Assembly: GCF_001620365.2 (NCBI RefSeq)
Contig: NZ_LQMT02000029.1
Coordinates: 62,001-126,000, forward strand
DNA length: 64,000 nt
From: Amycolatopsis keratiniphila subsp. keratiniphila
Lineage (GTDB): Bacteria > Actinomycetota > Actinomycetes > Mycobacteriales > Pseudonocardiaceae
Direction: 5' to 3'
How positions within the stretch are numbered: the stretch's first letter is position 1; each line of letters opens with the position of its first letter. Below, piece after piece: positions 34,702 to 43,224 of this stretch. The translations under genes were made by a program, and so were the position numbers. The notes under the pieces are model-generated. The model was given only the letters and a program-made list of their open reading frames with translations. It was not told the DNA's origin and searched no databases.

Positions 34702-35741
34702 GACATGACGTGGGTACCGTCGCGGACGGTTCCCACGTATTCCTCGACGAGGTCCTCCAGCGCGACGACGCCGACCGCGGCGCCGGCCGGGCTCAGCGCC
34801 CGCGCCAGGTGGCTGCCTTCCTTGCGCATCGCCGACAACGCCTCGTCCAGCCGGGCGTCGGCGTGCAGTTCGGTGAGCGCCCGCGTCTTGTCCGAGGGCA
34901 CCACGGTGGTCGGATCCTCGCCGACGAGGTCGAGGATGTCCTTGACGTGGATGTAGCCGGTCAGCGTCCCGTCGTCGGTGCACACCGGGAAGCGGGAGAA
35001 CCCGGTCGAGGACACCGCGCGCTCGACATCGCCCAGCGTGGGCGAGCAGGGCAGCGTGGTCAGCTGAGCCGTCGGGACCAGCACGTCCGCCACCGTCTTC
35101 TCCACCGAGGACAGTGTCTTGCTCAGCCGCTGGTGCTCGGAGTGCTCCAACAGCCCCTCGCGCCGCGACTCGCTGAGCAGTTCGGCGAGTTCGTCGGAGG
35201 TGTAGGCGGTTTCGAGCTCGTCCTTCGGCTCGACCTTGACCACCCGCAGCAGCGAGTTCGCCACGAAGTTCAGCAGCCAGATGAACGGGTTGGCGAGCTT
35301 CACCCAGGCCACGTGCACCGGGACCAGCCACAGCGCCAGCCTCTCCGGCTCGGCGATCGCGAGGTTCTTCGGCACCATCTCGCCGATGAGGACGTGCAGG
35401 ATGGTGATGAACGCCAGCGCGATCGCGAACGAGATCGGGTGCAGCAGGACATCGGGAATCCCGAGCAGCTCGAAGAATCCGGCCAGCTGGTGCGCGACGG
35501 CCGGCTCGCCGAGCCGTCCCAGCAGCAGCGAGCAGATGGTGATGCCGAGCTGCGCGCCCGCCAGCATCAGCGAGACGTTCTTGCTCGCGTTGATGACGAT
35601 CCGGGCGCGGGTCTTCCCCTGCTCCAGCAAGGCTTCCAGCCGGTCGCGGCGCGAGGAGATGAGCGCGAACTCGGCGCCGACGAAGAACGCGTTGGCCAGC
35701 AGCAGGACCACGACGAGGAAGATGTTGAACCAGTCGCTCAT
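34698..35741 (-). CDS. CNNM/CorC (DUF21-CBS) membrane protein
   Basis: 347 residues. A DUF21 membrane domain of four helices (residues 1 to about 190; LVVVLLLANAFFVGAEFALISSRRDRLE and HVLIGEMVPKNLAIAEPERLAL) is followed by two CBS domains (from ADVLVPTAQLTTLP; FPVCTDDGTLTGYIHVKDIL). Unlike its partner it has no C-terminal CorC_HlyC domain. Homologues handle Mg2+ or other divalent ion export. Overlaps the next gene upstream by four bases, so the two similar proteins probably form a heteromeric complex. Confidence 0.88.
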   Translation of the reverse strand: MSDWFNIFLVVVLLLANAFFVGAEFALISSRRDRLEALLEQGKTRARIVINASKNVSLMLAGAQLGITICSLLLGRLGEPAVAHQLAGFFELLGIPDVLLHPISFAIALAFITILHVLIGEMVPKNLAIAEPERLALWLVPVHVAWVKLANPFIWLLNFVANSLLRVVKVEPKDELETAYTSDELAELLSESRREGLLEHSEHQRLSKTLSSVEKTVADVLVPTAQLTTLPCSPTLGDVERAVSSTGFSRFPVCTDDGTLTGYIHVKDILDLVGEDPTTVVPSDKTRALTELHADARLDEALSAMRKEGSHLARALSPAGAAVGVVALEDLVEEYVGTVRDGTHVMS

Positions 35742-37084
35742 CGGGCGGGCTCCTGCTCGGCGGAGGTCGCGGTTTCGCTGACCCGGCGGACTTCGACCTC
35801 GGCGATGCGGAGACGGTCCATTTTGGTCACCGTGAGCCGCCAGGCGTCGAGATCGGTGGCGTCGCCGGGGGAGGGGATCCGGCCGAGCCGTTCGAGGATC
35901 AGCCCGGCGATGGTCTCGTAGTCGCCGTCGGGCATCCGGAACCCGGTCTCGTCGGTGACCTCGTCGGCGCGAAGCTGTCCGGACACGAGCCAGTTGTCGG
36001 CGCCGACCTGCTGGGAGGACGGCGCTTCACGCTCGTCGTGCTCGTCGCGGACGTCGCCGATGATCTCCTCGACGACGTCCTCCAGGGTCACCAGGCCCGC
36101 GGTGCCGCCGTACTCGTCGACGACGATCGCCAGCTGGAACCGGGAATCCCGCAGCCGGTTGAGCAGCGAGTCGCCCGGCAGCGATTCGGGAACCGTCGGG
36201 ATCGGCCGCATGACCGAACCGATCCGCACCGTGGCGCGCTGGGCGGCCGGGACGGTGAACGCCTGCTTGATGTGCACCGCACCCTGTACGTCGTCGAGAT
36301 CCTCGGTGTAGACCGGGAAACGCGAAAAGCCGGTGCGACGCGAGATCTCGATGAGATCGGAGATCGTGTCGTCCACGGTCAGTGATTCGAGCTGGACGCG
36401 CGGCGTCATCAGCTCGTCGGCCGTCCGCTCACCGAAGCGCAGCGACTTGTCCAGCAGTTCGGCCGTCGACGTGTCGAGCGTGCCGCTTTCCGCGCTGGAG
36501 CGCACGATCGAGCCGAGTTCCTGCGGCGACCGGGCCGACCGCAGTTCCTCCTGGGGCTCGACGCCGAACTTGCGGACGAGGAAGTTGGCGCTGTTGTTCA
36601 TCAGGGTGATGAGCCAGCGGAACAGCGACGAGAACCTCGAGTGGTATCCCGCGACGGCACGCGCGGTCTGCAGCGGCCGGGCGATCGCGAGGTTCTTCGG
36701 CATCATTTCGCCGAGGATCATCGACAGCGACGTGGCCAGGATCAGCGCGACGGCCAGCGAGACACCGTTCGCCACGCCTTCGGAGAACCCGACGGCGGTG
36801 AACAGCGGGTGCAGCAGGTCACCGATCACCGGTTCCGCGAGGTAACCGGTGATCAGGGTGGTGATGGTGATCGCCACCTGGGCACCGGAGAGCTGGAACG
36901 AGAGCGTGCGGTGCGCCTTCTGCACGGTGTGCGCACGTTTGTCGCCGACCTGGCGGACGTTCGCGTCGACCGTGCTGCGTTCGAGCGCGGTGAGGGAGAA
37001 CTCGGCGGCGACGGCGAGGCCGGTGCCGACGGTCAGCAGGAGGAACAGGAGAATGCCGAGAACGGCGAGCAGGATTTCCATCAT
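35738..37084 (-). CDS. CNNM/CorC membrane protein with CorC_HlyC domain
   Basis: 448 residues: DUF21 transmembrane domain (LAVLGILLFLLLTVGTGLAVAAEFSLTALERS, MILGEMMPKNLAIARPLQTA), a CBS pair (DELMTPRVQLESLTVDD; VDEYGGTAGLVTLEDVVEEIIGDV) and a C-terminal CorC_HlyC domain (NWLVSGQLRADEVTDETGF). Related proteins export or gate Mg2+ and Co2+. Tandem with the shorter paralogue downstream, a common arrangement in actinobacteria. Start ATG 37084; ATG 37081 is the next codon. Confidence 0.9.
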   Translation of the reverse strand: MMEILLAVLGILLFLLLTVGTGLAVAAEFSLTALERSTVDANVRQVGDKRAHTVQKAHRTLSFQLSGAQVAITITTLITGYLAEPVIGDLLHPLFTAVGFSEGVANGVSLAVALILATSLSMILGEMMPKNLAIARPLQTARAVAGYHSRFSSLFRWLITLMNNSANFLVRKFGVEPQEELRSARSPQELGSIVRSSAESGTLDTSTAELLDKSLRFGERTADELMTPRVQLESLTVDDTISDLIEISRRTGFSRFPVYTEDLDDVQGAVHIKQAFTVPAAQRATVRIGSVMRPIPTVPESLPGDSLLNRLRDSRFQLAIVVDEYGGTAGLVTLEDVVEEIIGDVRDEHDEREAPSSQQVGADNWLVSGQLRADEVTDETGFRMPDGDYETIAGLILERLGRIPSPGDATDLDAWRLTVTKMDRLRIAEVEVRRVSETATSAEQEPAR

Positions 37085-37232
37085 TTCCTGCCGGCGGGAA
37101 GAGCCGCGGAACAGCCGGGTGTGCCACCCGGCTCGATACTGTCACCAGGTGACTGCGCGTCGCGCACGAAAAGAGTCACTCCTCGATCGGAATCAACTGA
37201 CACCGCCGCTGTACTGCGACGATGGGACAATC

Positions 37233-37829
37233 TTAACGCGTTCCCCCGGTCGCGTGGGCACGGTGCCGCCGCACGCTCTCCTCGACCAGGTCGAGCACGG
37301 GGCCGAGATCGTCACCCGGCTGGCCCATCGCGAGGTGGGAGACGAGACCTTCGAGAACCAGTTCGAGATACGCGGTCAGGATGACGACGTCGACGTCGTC
37401 ACGCAGGATCCCGGCCTCGCGCTGGCGCTCCAGACGACGGCGGGTCGCGGCGGTCAGCTGATGGGACCGCTCGGCCCAGCGGGCACGGAACTCGGGGTCG
37501 GTGCGTAACCGGCGGGAGACCTCCAGCCGCGTGCCGAGCCAGTCGGCGGGGTGTTCGCTGCGGTTCGTCAGCAGCTCGCGCATCACCTGGACGAGACCCT
37601 GCTCGGCGACGATGTCGGCCATGCGCACCGCGTCGTCCTCGGCCAAGGCGAGGAAGAGGGACTCCTTGTCGCGGAAATGGTGGAAGATCGCGCCACGGGA
37701 CAGGCCGGTGGCCTCTTCCAGCCGCCGGACGGTGGCACCCTCGTAACCATGGCGTGCGAAGCACACGCGCGAGCCGTCGAGGATCTGGCGCCGGCGTGCG
37801 TCGAGGTGATCCTGGCTGACCCGTGGCAT
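37233..37829 (-). CDS. acnR: AcnR-like TetR repressor of aconitase
   Basis: 198 residues. The N terminus PRVSQDHLDARRRQILDGSRVCFARHGYEGATVRRLEEATGLSRGAIFHHFRDKESLF is close to Corynebacterium and mycobacterial AcnR, which represses aconitase. In those genera acnR is next to acn; here it is about 20 kb from acnA (57728). An AcnR-type operator lies 38 bases upstream of its start and a second is upstream of acnA. Convergent neighbours are the CNNM pair; upstream is the ESX-like group. The identity relies on sequence similarity and operators. Confidence 0.82.
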   Translation of the reverse strand: MPRVSQDHLDARRRQILDGSRVCFARHGYEGATVRRLEEATGLSRGAIFHHFRDKESLFLALAEDDAVRMADIVAEQGLVQVMRELLTNRSEHPADWLGTRLEVSRRLRTDPEFRARWAERSHQLTAATRRRLERQREAGILRDDVDVVILTAYLELVLEGLVSHLAMGQPGDDLGPVLDLVEESVRRHRAHATGGTR

Positions 37830-37866
37830 CCTGGAATCCTGTCACCGGGAACCCGGTTAATGCAAT

Positions 37867-37882
37867 CCGTACGTACGTACTG
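37867..37882. promoter_or_regulatory. AcnR-type operator upstream of acnR
   Basis: CCGTACGTACGTACTG matches the corynebacterial AcnR consensus CAGNACnnncGTACTG in all but one fixed position. It sits 38 bases before the acnR start codon and includes the palindrome GTACGTACGTAC. Confidence 0.7.
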
Positions 37883-38032
37883 TGACCAGTTCGCGGGATG
37901 ATCCACCCTCAGCGGGAACCGGACGGCTCCGAGACACGTCCGATCACTCGGCCGGATCGGCTGACACGTCGTCCGCCGCTTGGCTACTCTTTGTCCATCA
38001 CCGTGTGTGAGTGCTGAGGGGAAGGTGCGGGT

Positions 38033-38431
38033 GTGAACATCATCGGCGACGCCGCGAGCGCGATCAAGGCCGTCTGGGGTGACCTCACCACGCCGAAGGA
38101 ACCGACCGTTTACGGCGGTGGGGGCGGCGGTGGCGGCGGGTTCGAGATGAGCCCCGAGGAGCTGAAGACCGTCATCGGGCTGTGGCAGGACGAGCTGAAG
38201 AAGGTCTCCGAGGACGGTATGAAGATCGAGGACATCCTCGCCGATCTGAGTCCGCCGGGCCGGGACGAGGCCAGCTCCAGCTATGTCGATTCCGGCGTTG
38301 ATTCGCTGCTCGCCTTGCAGAAGCAGAACGACTCGATGAAGGAATACATCACCGGCTACATCGCGAAGCTCGAGATCGCCAGGACGAAGACGATGGTCAC
38401 CGACCAAGCCAACACCATGCGCACGACCTGA
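38033..38431 (+). CDS. WXG100/ESX-type small secreted-like protein
   Basis: 132 residues, no signal peptide. The Gly run YGGGGGGGGGF at about 27-37 separates the N-terminal IIGDAASAIKAVWGDL helix from a long helical hairpin (SPEELKTVIGLWQDELKKVSEDG; LLALQKQNDSMKEYITGYIAKLE). The size and helix layout fit ESX/T7SS-type substrates in Pseudonocardiaceae; a clear WXG is not present, so this assignment rests on context: DUF3558 lipoprotein, large Gly-rich partner and EspG follow on the same strand, all with short gaps. Confidence 0.65.
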   Translation: MNIIGDAASAIKAVWGDLTTPKEPTVYGGGGGGGGGFEMSPEELKTVIGLWQDELKKVSEDGMKIEDILADLSPPGRDEASSSYVDSGVDSLLALQKQNDSMKEYITGYIAKLEIARTKTMVTDQANTMRTT

Positions 38432-38433
38432 GG

Positions 38434-39060
38434 ATGCCGAACGTGTTGAGGAAACGCGCCGCTGTGGCGGCGCTCGTGCTCGTATCCGTCGCGGTGGCGG
38501 GCTGCACGGGGGAGAACCCCGGGAAACCGTCGCCCAGCAGTGGGTCGGCGCCGTCGTCGGAGTCTTCCGGCGCACCGGAGGATCCGAACGTCCCGAAGGT
38601 GGCGAATCCGCTGGACGCTTCGGCGTACGTCGGTGACGCCTGCAAGCTGCTTCCCGCCGCCTCGGCGGCGGAGCTGGGGTTCACCGAGCCCGGCGAGCCC
38701 AGGTCCGAGTCGAGCAATCCGAGCTGCGGTTGGTTCATCAGGGGCAAAGGCGAGACACTGCAGGTCATCCTCGGCAGCGGAAACCGCGAAAAGGGCACGG
38801 GCGGCCTGGCCGGAATGTACAAGGCCAAGGAATCCGGGCAGCTGCGGTTTCTGGAGCCGGGCCCCGAGGTCGACGGCTACCCGACCGTCTATTACGGAAT
38901 CCAGGACCGGCGGGCGCGCGGTAACTGCGATCTCGCGGTGGGCGTCGCGGACGACCTGACGGTCAACACCCTGGCCGCCGGCTACGGCGACGAACAGGAT
39001 TCCTGTGGGACCGCGCAGAAGGTCGCGTCGGCCCTGATCAAGACACTCAAGGGGGCATGA
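38434..39060 (+). CDS. DUF3558 lipoprotein
   Basis: 208 residues. Signal and lipobox at VLVSVAVAGCTG, a Ser/Pro-rich linker, then the DUF3558 domain with NPLDASAYVGDACKLLPAASAAELGF, the paired cysteines SCGW and NCDLAV, and DSCGTAQKVASALIKTLK at the end. DUF3558 lipoproteins occur beside ESX-like genes in actinobacteria; their role is not known. Two bases follow the WXG-type gene; the stop overlaps the next start by ATGA, so the three are co-translated. Confidence 0.87.
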   Translation: MPNVLRKRAAVAALVLVSVAVAGCTGENPGKPSPSSGSAPSSESSGAPEDPNVPKVANPLDASAYVGDACKLLPAASAAELGFTEPGEPRSESSNPSCGWFIRGKGETLQVILGSGNREKGTGGLAGMYKAKESGQLRFLEPGPEVDGYPTVYYGIQDRRARGNCDLAVGVADDLTVNTLAAGYGDEQDSCGTAQKVASALIKTLKGA

Positions 39061-40394
39061 GGGTGGACGGCAAACAGATCTACGAGAACTTCACCCAGGG
39101 CGACACTCGCAACCTGCGCAGCGCGGCCGATCGCGTCGCGGAGCTCTCGAACGCCTACGTCGAGCGTGGCATGGCCATCAAGTCCCTGCAGACGCGGATG
39201 ACGGCGTCCTGGACCGGTTCCGCCGCCGACGCGGCCAACGCCGGTGCCGGCCCGCTCGAGCAGGCCTTCAAGGAGACCGCCGACCCGCTGTTCCAGACCA
39301 GGGACTCGGTGACGACGCAGGCCGACAGCTTCGACGATTCGGGGTCGTCCGTCGTCCCCGTGCCGCCGAAGCCGGACAAGCCCAACCCCTGGACGACCGG
39401 CCTGAAGGGCGCGATCCCGATCGCCGGGCCGTTCATGGTCAACAACGACATCAAGAACTACCAAGAGGGCGTCGCGAAGCACGAGGCGGCGAACCAGAAC
39501 AACGTCCGCGTGATGGACCAGTACGACTCGGTCACCAGCAGCACGAGCTCCAGCCTGCCGACCGACTACGGCGTGCTGAAGAGCGACGGCGCGGACGTCA
39601 GCGTCAAGACCCCCGGCGGTACGCCCCCGGTCCACCCGCCGGTCATCCCGGTCAAGCCGATCAGGAACGGCGGCGGGGACGACAACGACGGCACCGACAC
39701 CAGCGGCACGGACGACAACGGCACCAACCCGAATCAGAACAGGCCGGGCGGCGACGACCGCACCCCGACCAAACCGGGCCCCAACGACGACCGCTCGGTG
39801 ATCCCGAGGGACCGGCCCGACCCCACCATCCCGCCCCCCACGACGCGCAAGCCGGGCGACGGGGACGACACCACACGCCCGACCGGCGGTGGCAAGGGCA
39901 AGCCGGGCCCGACGACCGATATCCCCGGCAGGACTCCCGGACGTGGTCCCGGCGGAGACTCGGACAACGTCATCGGCCTGCCGAACGGCCCCGGCCAGAA
40001 CTACAACCCCAATGGCCCGGGCCAGAATCCGCCGGGAACCAGCGGTGGTCGCAACGTGCCCCCGTCCAACAGTGCCGCGGGCAGGCTGCTCGGTGGCGAG
40101 GGCGGCACCGGCGGCAAGGCCGGCGCTCCCGGTTCCGGCGGTCTCGGCTCGGGTAGGGGCTCCGGTATTGGCGGCATCGGAGGCCTGGGCGGTGCCGACC
40201 ACCTGGCCGGTGGCCGTGGCGGCGCCGGCCGTGGCGGCGCGGGGGCGATGGGCGGCCCGATGGGAGCCGGTGGCAGGCGCGCGGACGGCGACGAGGACGA
40301 CGAGCACCAGCGTCCCGACTACCTGATCGAGGCCGACCCGGACGCGATCTTCGGCACCGACCAGCGGACCAGTCCGCCGGTCATCGGCGAGTAG
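39057..40394 (+). CDS. Large PPE/WXG-like ESX substrate with Gly/Pro-rich tail
   Basis: 445 residues. The N-terminal ~180 residues are helical (YENFTQGDTRNLRSAADRVAELSNAYVERG, then MTASWTGSAADAANAGAG, which contains a WTG turn in the place of WXG). A long low-complexity region rich in Pro, Asp and Thr follows (GDDNDGTDTSGTDDNGT), then Gly-rich repeats around residues 330-410 (GGIGGLGGADHLAGGRGG) and an acidic end. The layout matches long substrates of type VII secretion; EspG follows immediately. It contains no signal peptide. Confidence 0.75.
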   Translation: MRVDGKQIYENFTQGDTRNLRSAADRVAELSNAYVERGMAIKSLQTRMTASWTGSAADAANAGAGPLEQAFKETADPLFQTRDSVTTQADSFDDSGSSVVPVPPKPDKPNPWTTGLKGAIPIAGPFMVNNDIKNYQEGVAKHEAANQNNVRVMDQYDSVTSSTSSSLPTDYGVLKSDGADVSVKTPGGTPPVHPPVIPVKPIRNGGGDDNDGTDTSGTDDNGTNPNQNRPGGDDRTPTKPGPNDDRSVIPRDRPDPTIPPPTTRKPGDGDDTTRPTGGGKGKPGPTTDIPGRTPGRGPGGDSDNVIGLPNGPGQNYNPNGPGQNPPGTSGGRNVPPSNSAAGRLLGGEGGTGGKAGAPGSGGLGSGRGSGIGGIGGLGGADHLAGGRGGAGRGGAGAMGGPMGAGGRRADGDEDDEHQRPDYLIEADPDAIFGTDQRTSPPVIGE

Positions 40395-40397
40395 CGG

Positions 40398-41150
40398 ATG
40401 ACCGTGAGAACAGGCCGGGTGGACGTCCCGGTCGAAGCCTTGGCGGCGCTCGCCGAACGCGAACGCGTCGGCGAGCTGCACATCACGCTGCGTCCCGAAC
40501 CGCGCTGGCTGTCCAGGACGGCCCGCGCGGAGGCGGACAAGCGAGTGGAAGCGGCGCTGGCGCAGGCCGGGCTGCTGGATTCGAGCGGCCGCGCGTCGGT
40601 CGACTTCCTGGACTGGCTTCCGGTGCTCACGAAACCGGCCATCGAGTACTACGGCTGGGTGAACACCGGAGGCCAGACCTACGGCGTGCTCGCCGCTTCG
40701 CTGGGACTGCAGGCGGTCCTGGCGGTGGCGTCCGGCGACTGGGTCGGGTTGCAGGAGATCGATCGGCGACGGTTGCCCGAAACGCTGATCGAGCAGCTGC
40801 CGCCCGTCCCGGCGGGCGGCGGCAGGCTGCGCACGGTCCGCGCGTACGAGCTCGAGGAAGCGGCCCGCCGCGGCCCGGACACGCATTCGCTGCCGCCGGT
40901 GATCGCGGACATCGTCAGCCTCGTGCAGCGGCCGGTCGAGGGGAGTGGCGAGCTCTACGTCGGCAAGCGGGACGAGGTCGGCAGGCATGTGGCCGCCGAG
41001 GATCCGCTCCACTTCGCCGACACCGACTGGGGCCGGTACCTCAGCTACACGACCGGCCACGGCAACGACGCCGTCGTCCACATCGGACCCGCCGGCCCGG
41101 CGGAGCTGGTAGACGCGCTTCAGCACGTCTCCAGCACCTTGGCCGGCTAG
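40398..41150 (+). CDS. ESX secretion-associated chaperone, EspG family
   Basis: 250 residues of the EspG family (PF14011-like). The N terminus VPVEALAALAERERVGELHITLRPEPRWLSRTAR and the central PAIEYYGWVNTGGQTYGVLAASLG region are typical. EspG proteins bind the tip of PPE-type substrates in the cytoplasm and keep them soluble before export. It lies four bases after the large substrate gene, supporting that it serves that protein. No EccC ATPase or membrane core is in the window, so the machinery is encoded elsewhere. Confidence 0.82.
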   Translation: MTVRTGRVDVPVEALAALAERERVGELHITLRPEPRWLSRTARAEADKRVEAALAQAGLLDSSGRASVDFLDWLPVLTKPAIEYYGWVNTGGQTYGVLAASLGLQAVLAVASGDWVGLQEIDRRRLPETLIEQLPPVPAGGGRLRTVRAYELEEAARRGPDTHSLPPVIADIVSLVQRPVEGSGELYVGKRDEVGRHVAAEDPLHFADTDWGRYLSYTTGHGNDAVVHIGPAGPAELVDALQHVSSTLAG

Positions 41151-41154
41151 GCCG

Positions 41155-41976
41155 TCACCACGGAAACACCGCCCGGAGCGCGGCCGAGATCGGTTCGAGG
41201 TCGGCGACGAGTTGCTCGAGTTCGTGGGCGCTCAGGGCGCCGTACGGCGTCTCCGCGAGCCGGTCGGTCATGGCCTCGACGCGTTCCTTCGCGGCGCGGC
41301 CGTCGGGGGTGAGCCAGCCGTCCGTCCCGATGAGACCGCGGTCGCGCATACCGTCGACGACCGTGGTCAGCTGGTCGGCGGGAAGGTGCCAGACCCGGCC
41401 GAACTTGTTCGCGGGGATGCCGGTCGACAGGGCGTGGAGCACGTGGGACTCGGTTCCGCCGATGCCTTCGGCCAGCAAGGCGACGGTGTGGCCGTCGCCG
41501 CGGTGTTCACGCAGGAGGGTGGCGGCGTGCCACAGCCTGGCCACGGGCTCCTGCGGGACCGGAAGCGTGCGAAGGGCGGCGTAGAGGGCACGTCCCTCCA
41601 CCGGTGCGCTGGTCGCCGCTTTCAGGAGAAGGTCACCTGCACGGGTGACCCGAGGGGAGTCGGCGAGCTCGCCGAGAATCCGCCGTATCCCCGCGACGCA
41701 GCCCCGTTCGCGGGCGGCTAGCGCCGCCTCGGGCGTGGTCAACTCCCAGACCTTCGGGATGTGGCGGGCCACCTCGCCGGGGGCGAAGTTGTAGAAGATC
41801 GCGTGGATCACCTCGGCGGGCACCGACCGGCCGAACGGTGCGGCCCGGCCCGCGAAGTAGGCGTCCCATGGGTTGCGCAGGCCGAGCGCGATCAGCGCCT
41901 CGTCCGACTCGTCGGCGAAGTAGGGCACCAGGCCGATGGGCTCGACCAGGTCGTACATGCGGCGGGCGTGCGACAT
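41155..41976 (-). CDS. SCO6745-family protein (SalK-like)
   Basis: 273 residues: MSHARRMYDLVEPIGLVPYFADESDEALIALGLRNPWDAYFAGRAAP is highly conserved in this family, followed by NFAPGEVARHIPKVW and a C-terminal winged-helix-like part (VVDGMRDRGLIGTDGWLTPDGRA). Annotators often call it SalK or helix-turn-helix protein; no activity is known. ATG 41976 is preferred since AGGGGATGAG precedes it; an earlier start at 42009 lacks a site. Convergent with EspG, divergent from the iminopeptidase. Confidence 0.75.
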   Translation of the reverse strand: MSHARRMYDLVEPIGLVPYFADESDEALIALGLRNPWDAYFAGRAAPFGRSVPAEVIHAIFYNFAPGEVARHIPKVWELTTPEAALAARERGCVAGIRRILGELADSPRVTRAGDLLLKAATSAPVEGRALYAALRTLPVPQEPVARLWHAATLLREHRGDGHTVALLAEGIGGTESHVLHALSTGIPANKFGRVWHLPADQLTTVVDGMRDRGLIGTDGWLTPDGRAAKERVEAMTDRLAETPYGALSAHELEQLVADLEPISAALRAVFPW

Positions 41977-42081
41977 CTCATCCCCTGAGGTTCGTGGCGG
42001 CACCCTCATGGTGGCCGCTCACCTTGTCCACGAACGTCCAAGGCCTGAACAGACACTCTGGCTGACGGAAATTCGGGGAAC

Positions 42082-42138
42082 GTGGGGTGAAGGGGACTTT
42101 CACCGCATCCGACGCGAGGAAAGTCCCCTTCACCCCAC
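42082..42138. repeat. 20-bp perfect inverted repeat between divergent genes
   Basis: Arms 42082-42101 and 42119-42138 are perfectly complementary; the core reads GAAGGGGACTTTC. Flanking ATTCGG and CTTCGG add partial pairing. It lies in a gap between two divergent starts (41976 and 42233), not a terminator site, so it may be a mobile-like or regulatory copy of the hairpin family. Confidence 0.85.
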
Positions 42139-42232
42139 TTCGGATGCCAACAAAAAGCGCGCGCCCGGACACTCACTGCCGCTATTGTGACAGCGCTGTT
42201 GTATTTCTGGCTGGGTCTGGGAGGACGAGAAC

Positions 42233-43180
42233 GTGACACGGCTGTATCCGGAAATCGAACCGTACGACCACGGGATGCTCGACGTCGGCGACGGGCACCT
42301 CGTGTACTGGGAGGTCTGCGGTAATCCCGACGGCAAACCCGCCGTCACGCTGCACGGTGGCCCCGGGACCGGCTGCAGCACCGGCCTTCGCCGGTATTTC
42401 GACCCGGCCAAGTACCGCGTCGTGCTGTTCGACCAGCGAGGCTGCGGCCGGAGCACCCCGCACGCGGGAGAGCCCGAGGCCGACCTCTCCACCAACACCA
42501 CCGACCACCTGATCGCCGACATGGAACGGCTTCGCGAGCACCTGGGCATCGAGAAGTGGCTGCTCTTCGGCGGTTCCTGGGGCTCGGTGCTCGCGCTGGT
42601 CTACGCCGAGCGCCATCCGGACCGGGTCTCGGAGATGGTCCTGATGGGCTTGGCGACCGGACGGCGGAGCGAGACCGACCTGCTCACTCGCGGCCTCGGT
42701 GGCGTCTTCCCCGAGGCATGGGCGAAGTTCCGTGACGGCGTTCCCGAGGAGGACCGCTACGGTGACCTGGCGGCGGCATACCTGAAGTTGCTGATGGACC
42801 CCGATCCGAAGGTGCACGGGAAGGCGGCGGCCGACTGGTGCGCCTGGGAGGACGCGATCATCCCGACCTCCCCGCCGTACAAGAGCTTCGAAAGTCCGGA
42901 GTTCCGGCTCGCCTTCGCCAGGCTGGTCACGCACTACTGGAGCCAAGGGTCCTTTTTGGACGAAGGCGTGGTCCTGCGGGAGGCCGGGAAACTGGCCCAC
43001 ATCCCGGCAGTGCTCGCCGAAGGAAGTCTCGACCTGGGCAACCTCATCGGCACGCCGTGGGAGCTGGCACACGCGTGGCCCGGCAGCGAACTGGTGATCA
43101 TCGACGAGGTCGGCCACAGCACCCAGGACGAGCCGATGCGCGAAGTCCTCATCGGGGCGACGGACCGCTTCGCTTCCTGA
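42233..43180 (+). CDS. pip: Proline iminopeptidase
   Basis: 315 residues, alpha/beta hydrolase of the S33 family. The oxyanion motif VTLHGGPGTGCS, the FDQRGCGRS strand and the nucleophile GGSWGS are diagnostic for proline iminopeptidases; the Asp lies in the AEGSLDLGN region and the catalytic His in IIDEVGHSTQDE. It removes N-terminal proline from peptides in the cytoplasm. GTG 42233 follows GGGAGGACGAGAAC. Single gene with a terminator after it. Confidence 0.9.
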   Translation: MTRLYPEIEPYDHGMLDVGDGHLVYWEVCGNPDGKPAVTLHGGPGTGCSTGLRRYFDPAKYRVVLFDQRGCGRSTPHAGEPEADLSTNTTDHLIADMERLREHLGIEKWLLFGGSWGSVLALVYAERHPDRVSEMVLMGLATGRRSETDLLTRGLGGVFPEAWAKFRDGVPEEDRYGDLAAAYLKLLMDPDPKVHGKAAADWCAWEDAIIPTSPPYKSFESPEFRLAFARLVTHYWSQGSFLDEGVVLREAGKLAHIPAVLAEGSLDLGNLIGTPWELAHAWPGSELVIIDEVGHSTQDEPMREVLIGATDRFAS

Positions 43181-43186
43181 ACGAGC

Positions 43187-43217
43187 GTGAAGGCCCCTCG
43201 GAGGGAGGGGCCTTCAC
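43187..43217. terminator. Bidirectional hairpin terminator
   Basis: GTGAAGGCCCCTC (43187-43199) pairs perfectly with GAGGGGCCTTCAC (43205-43217) around GGAGG, between convergent pip and the dehydrogenase gene; flanking ACGAG/CTCGT extends it. GAAGGCC family. Confidence 0.85.
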
Positions 43218-43224
43218 CTCGTTG

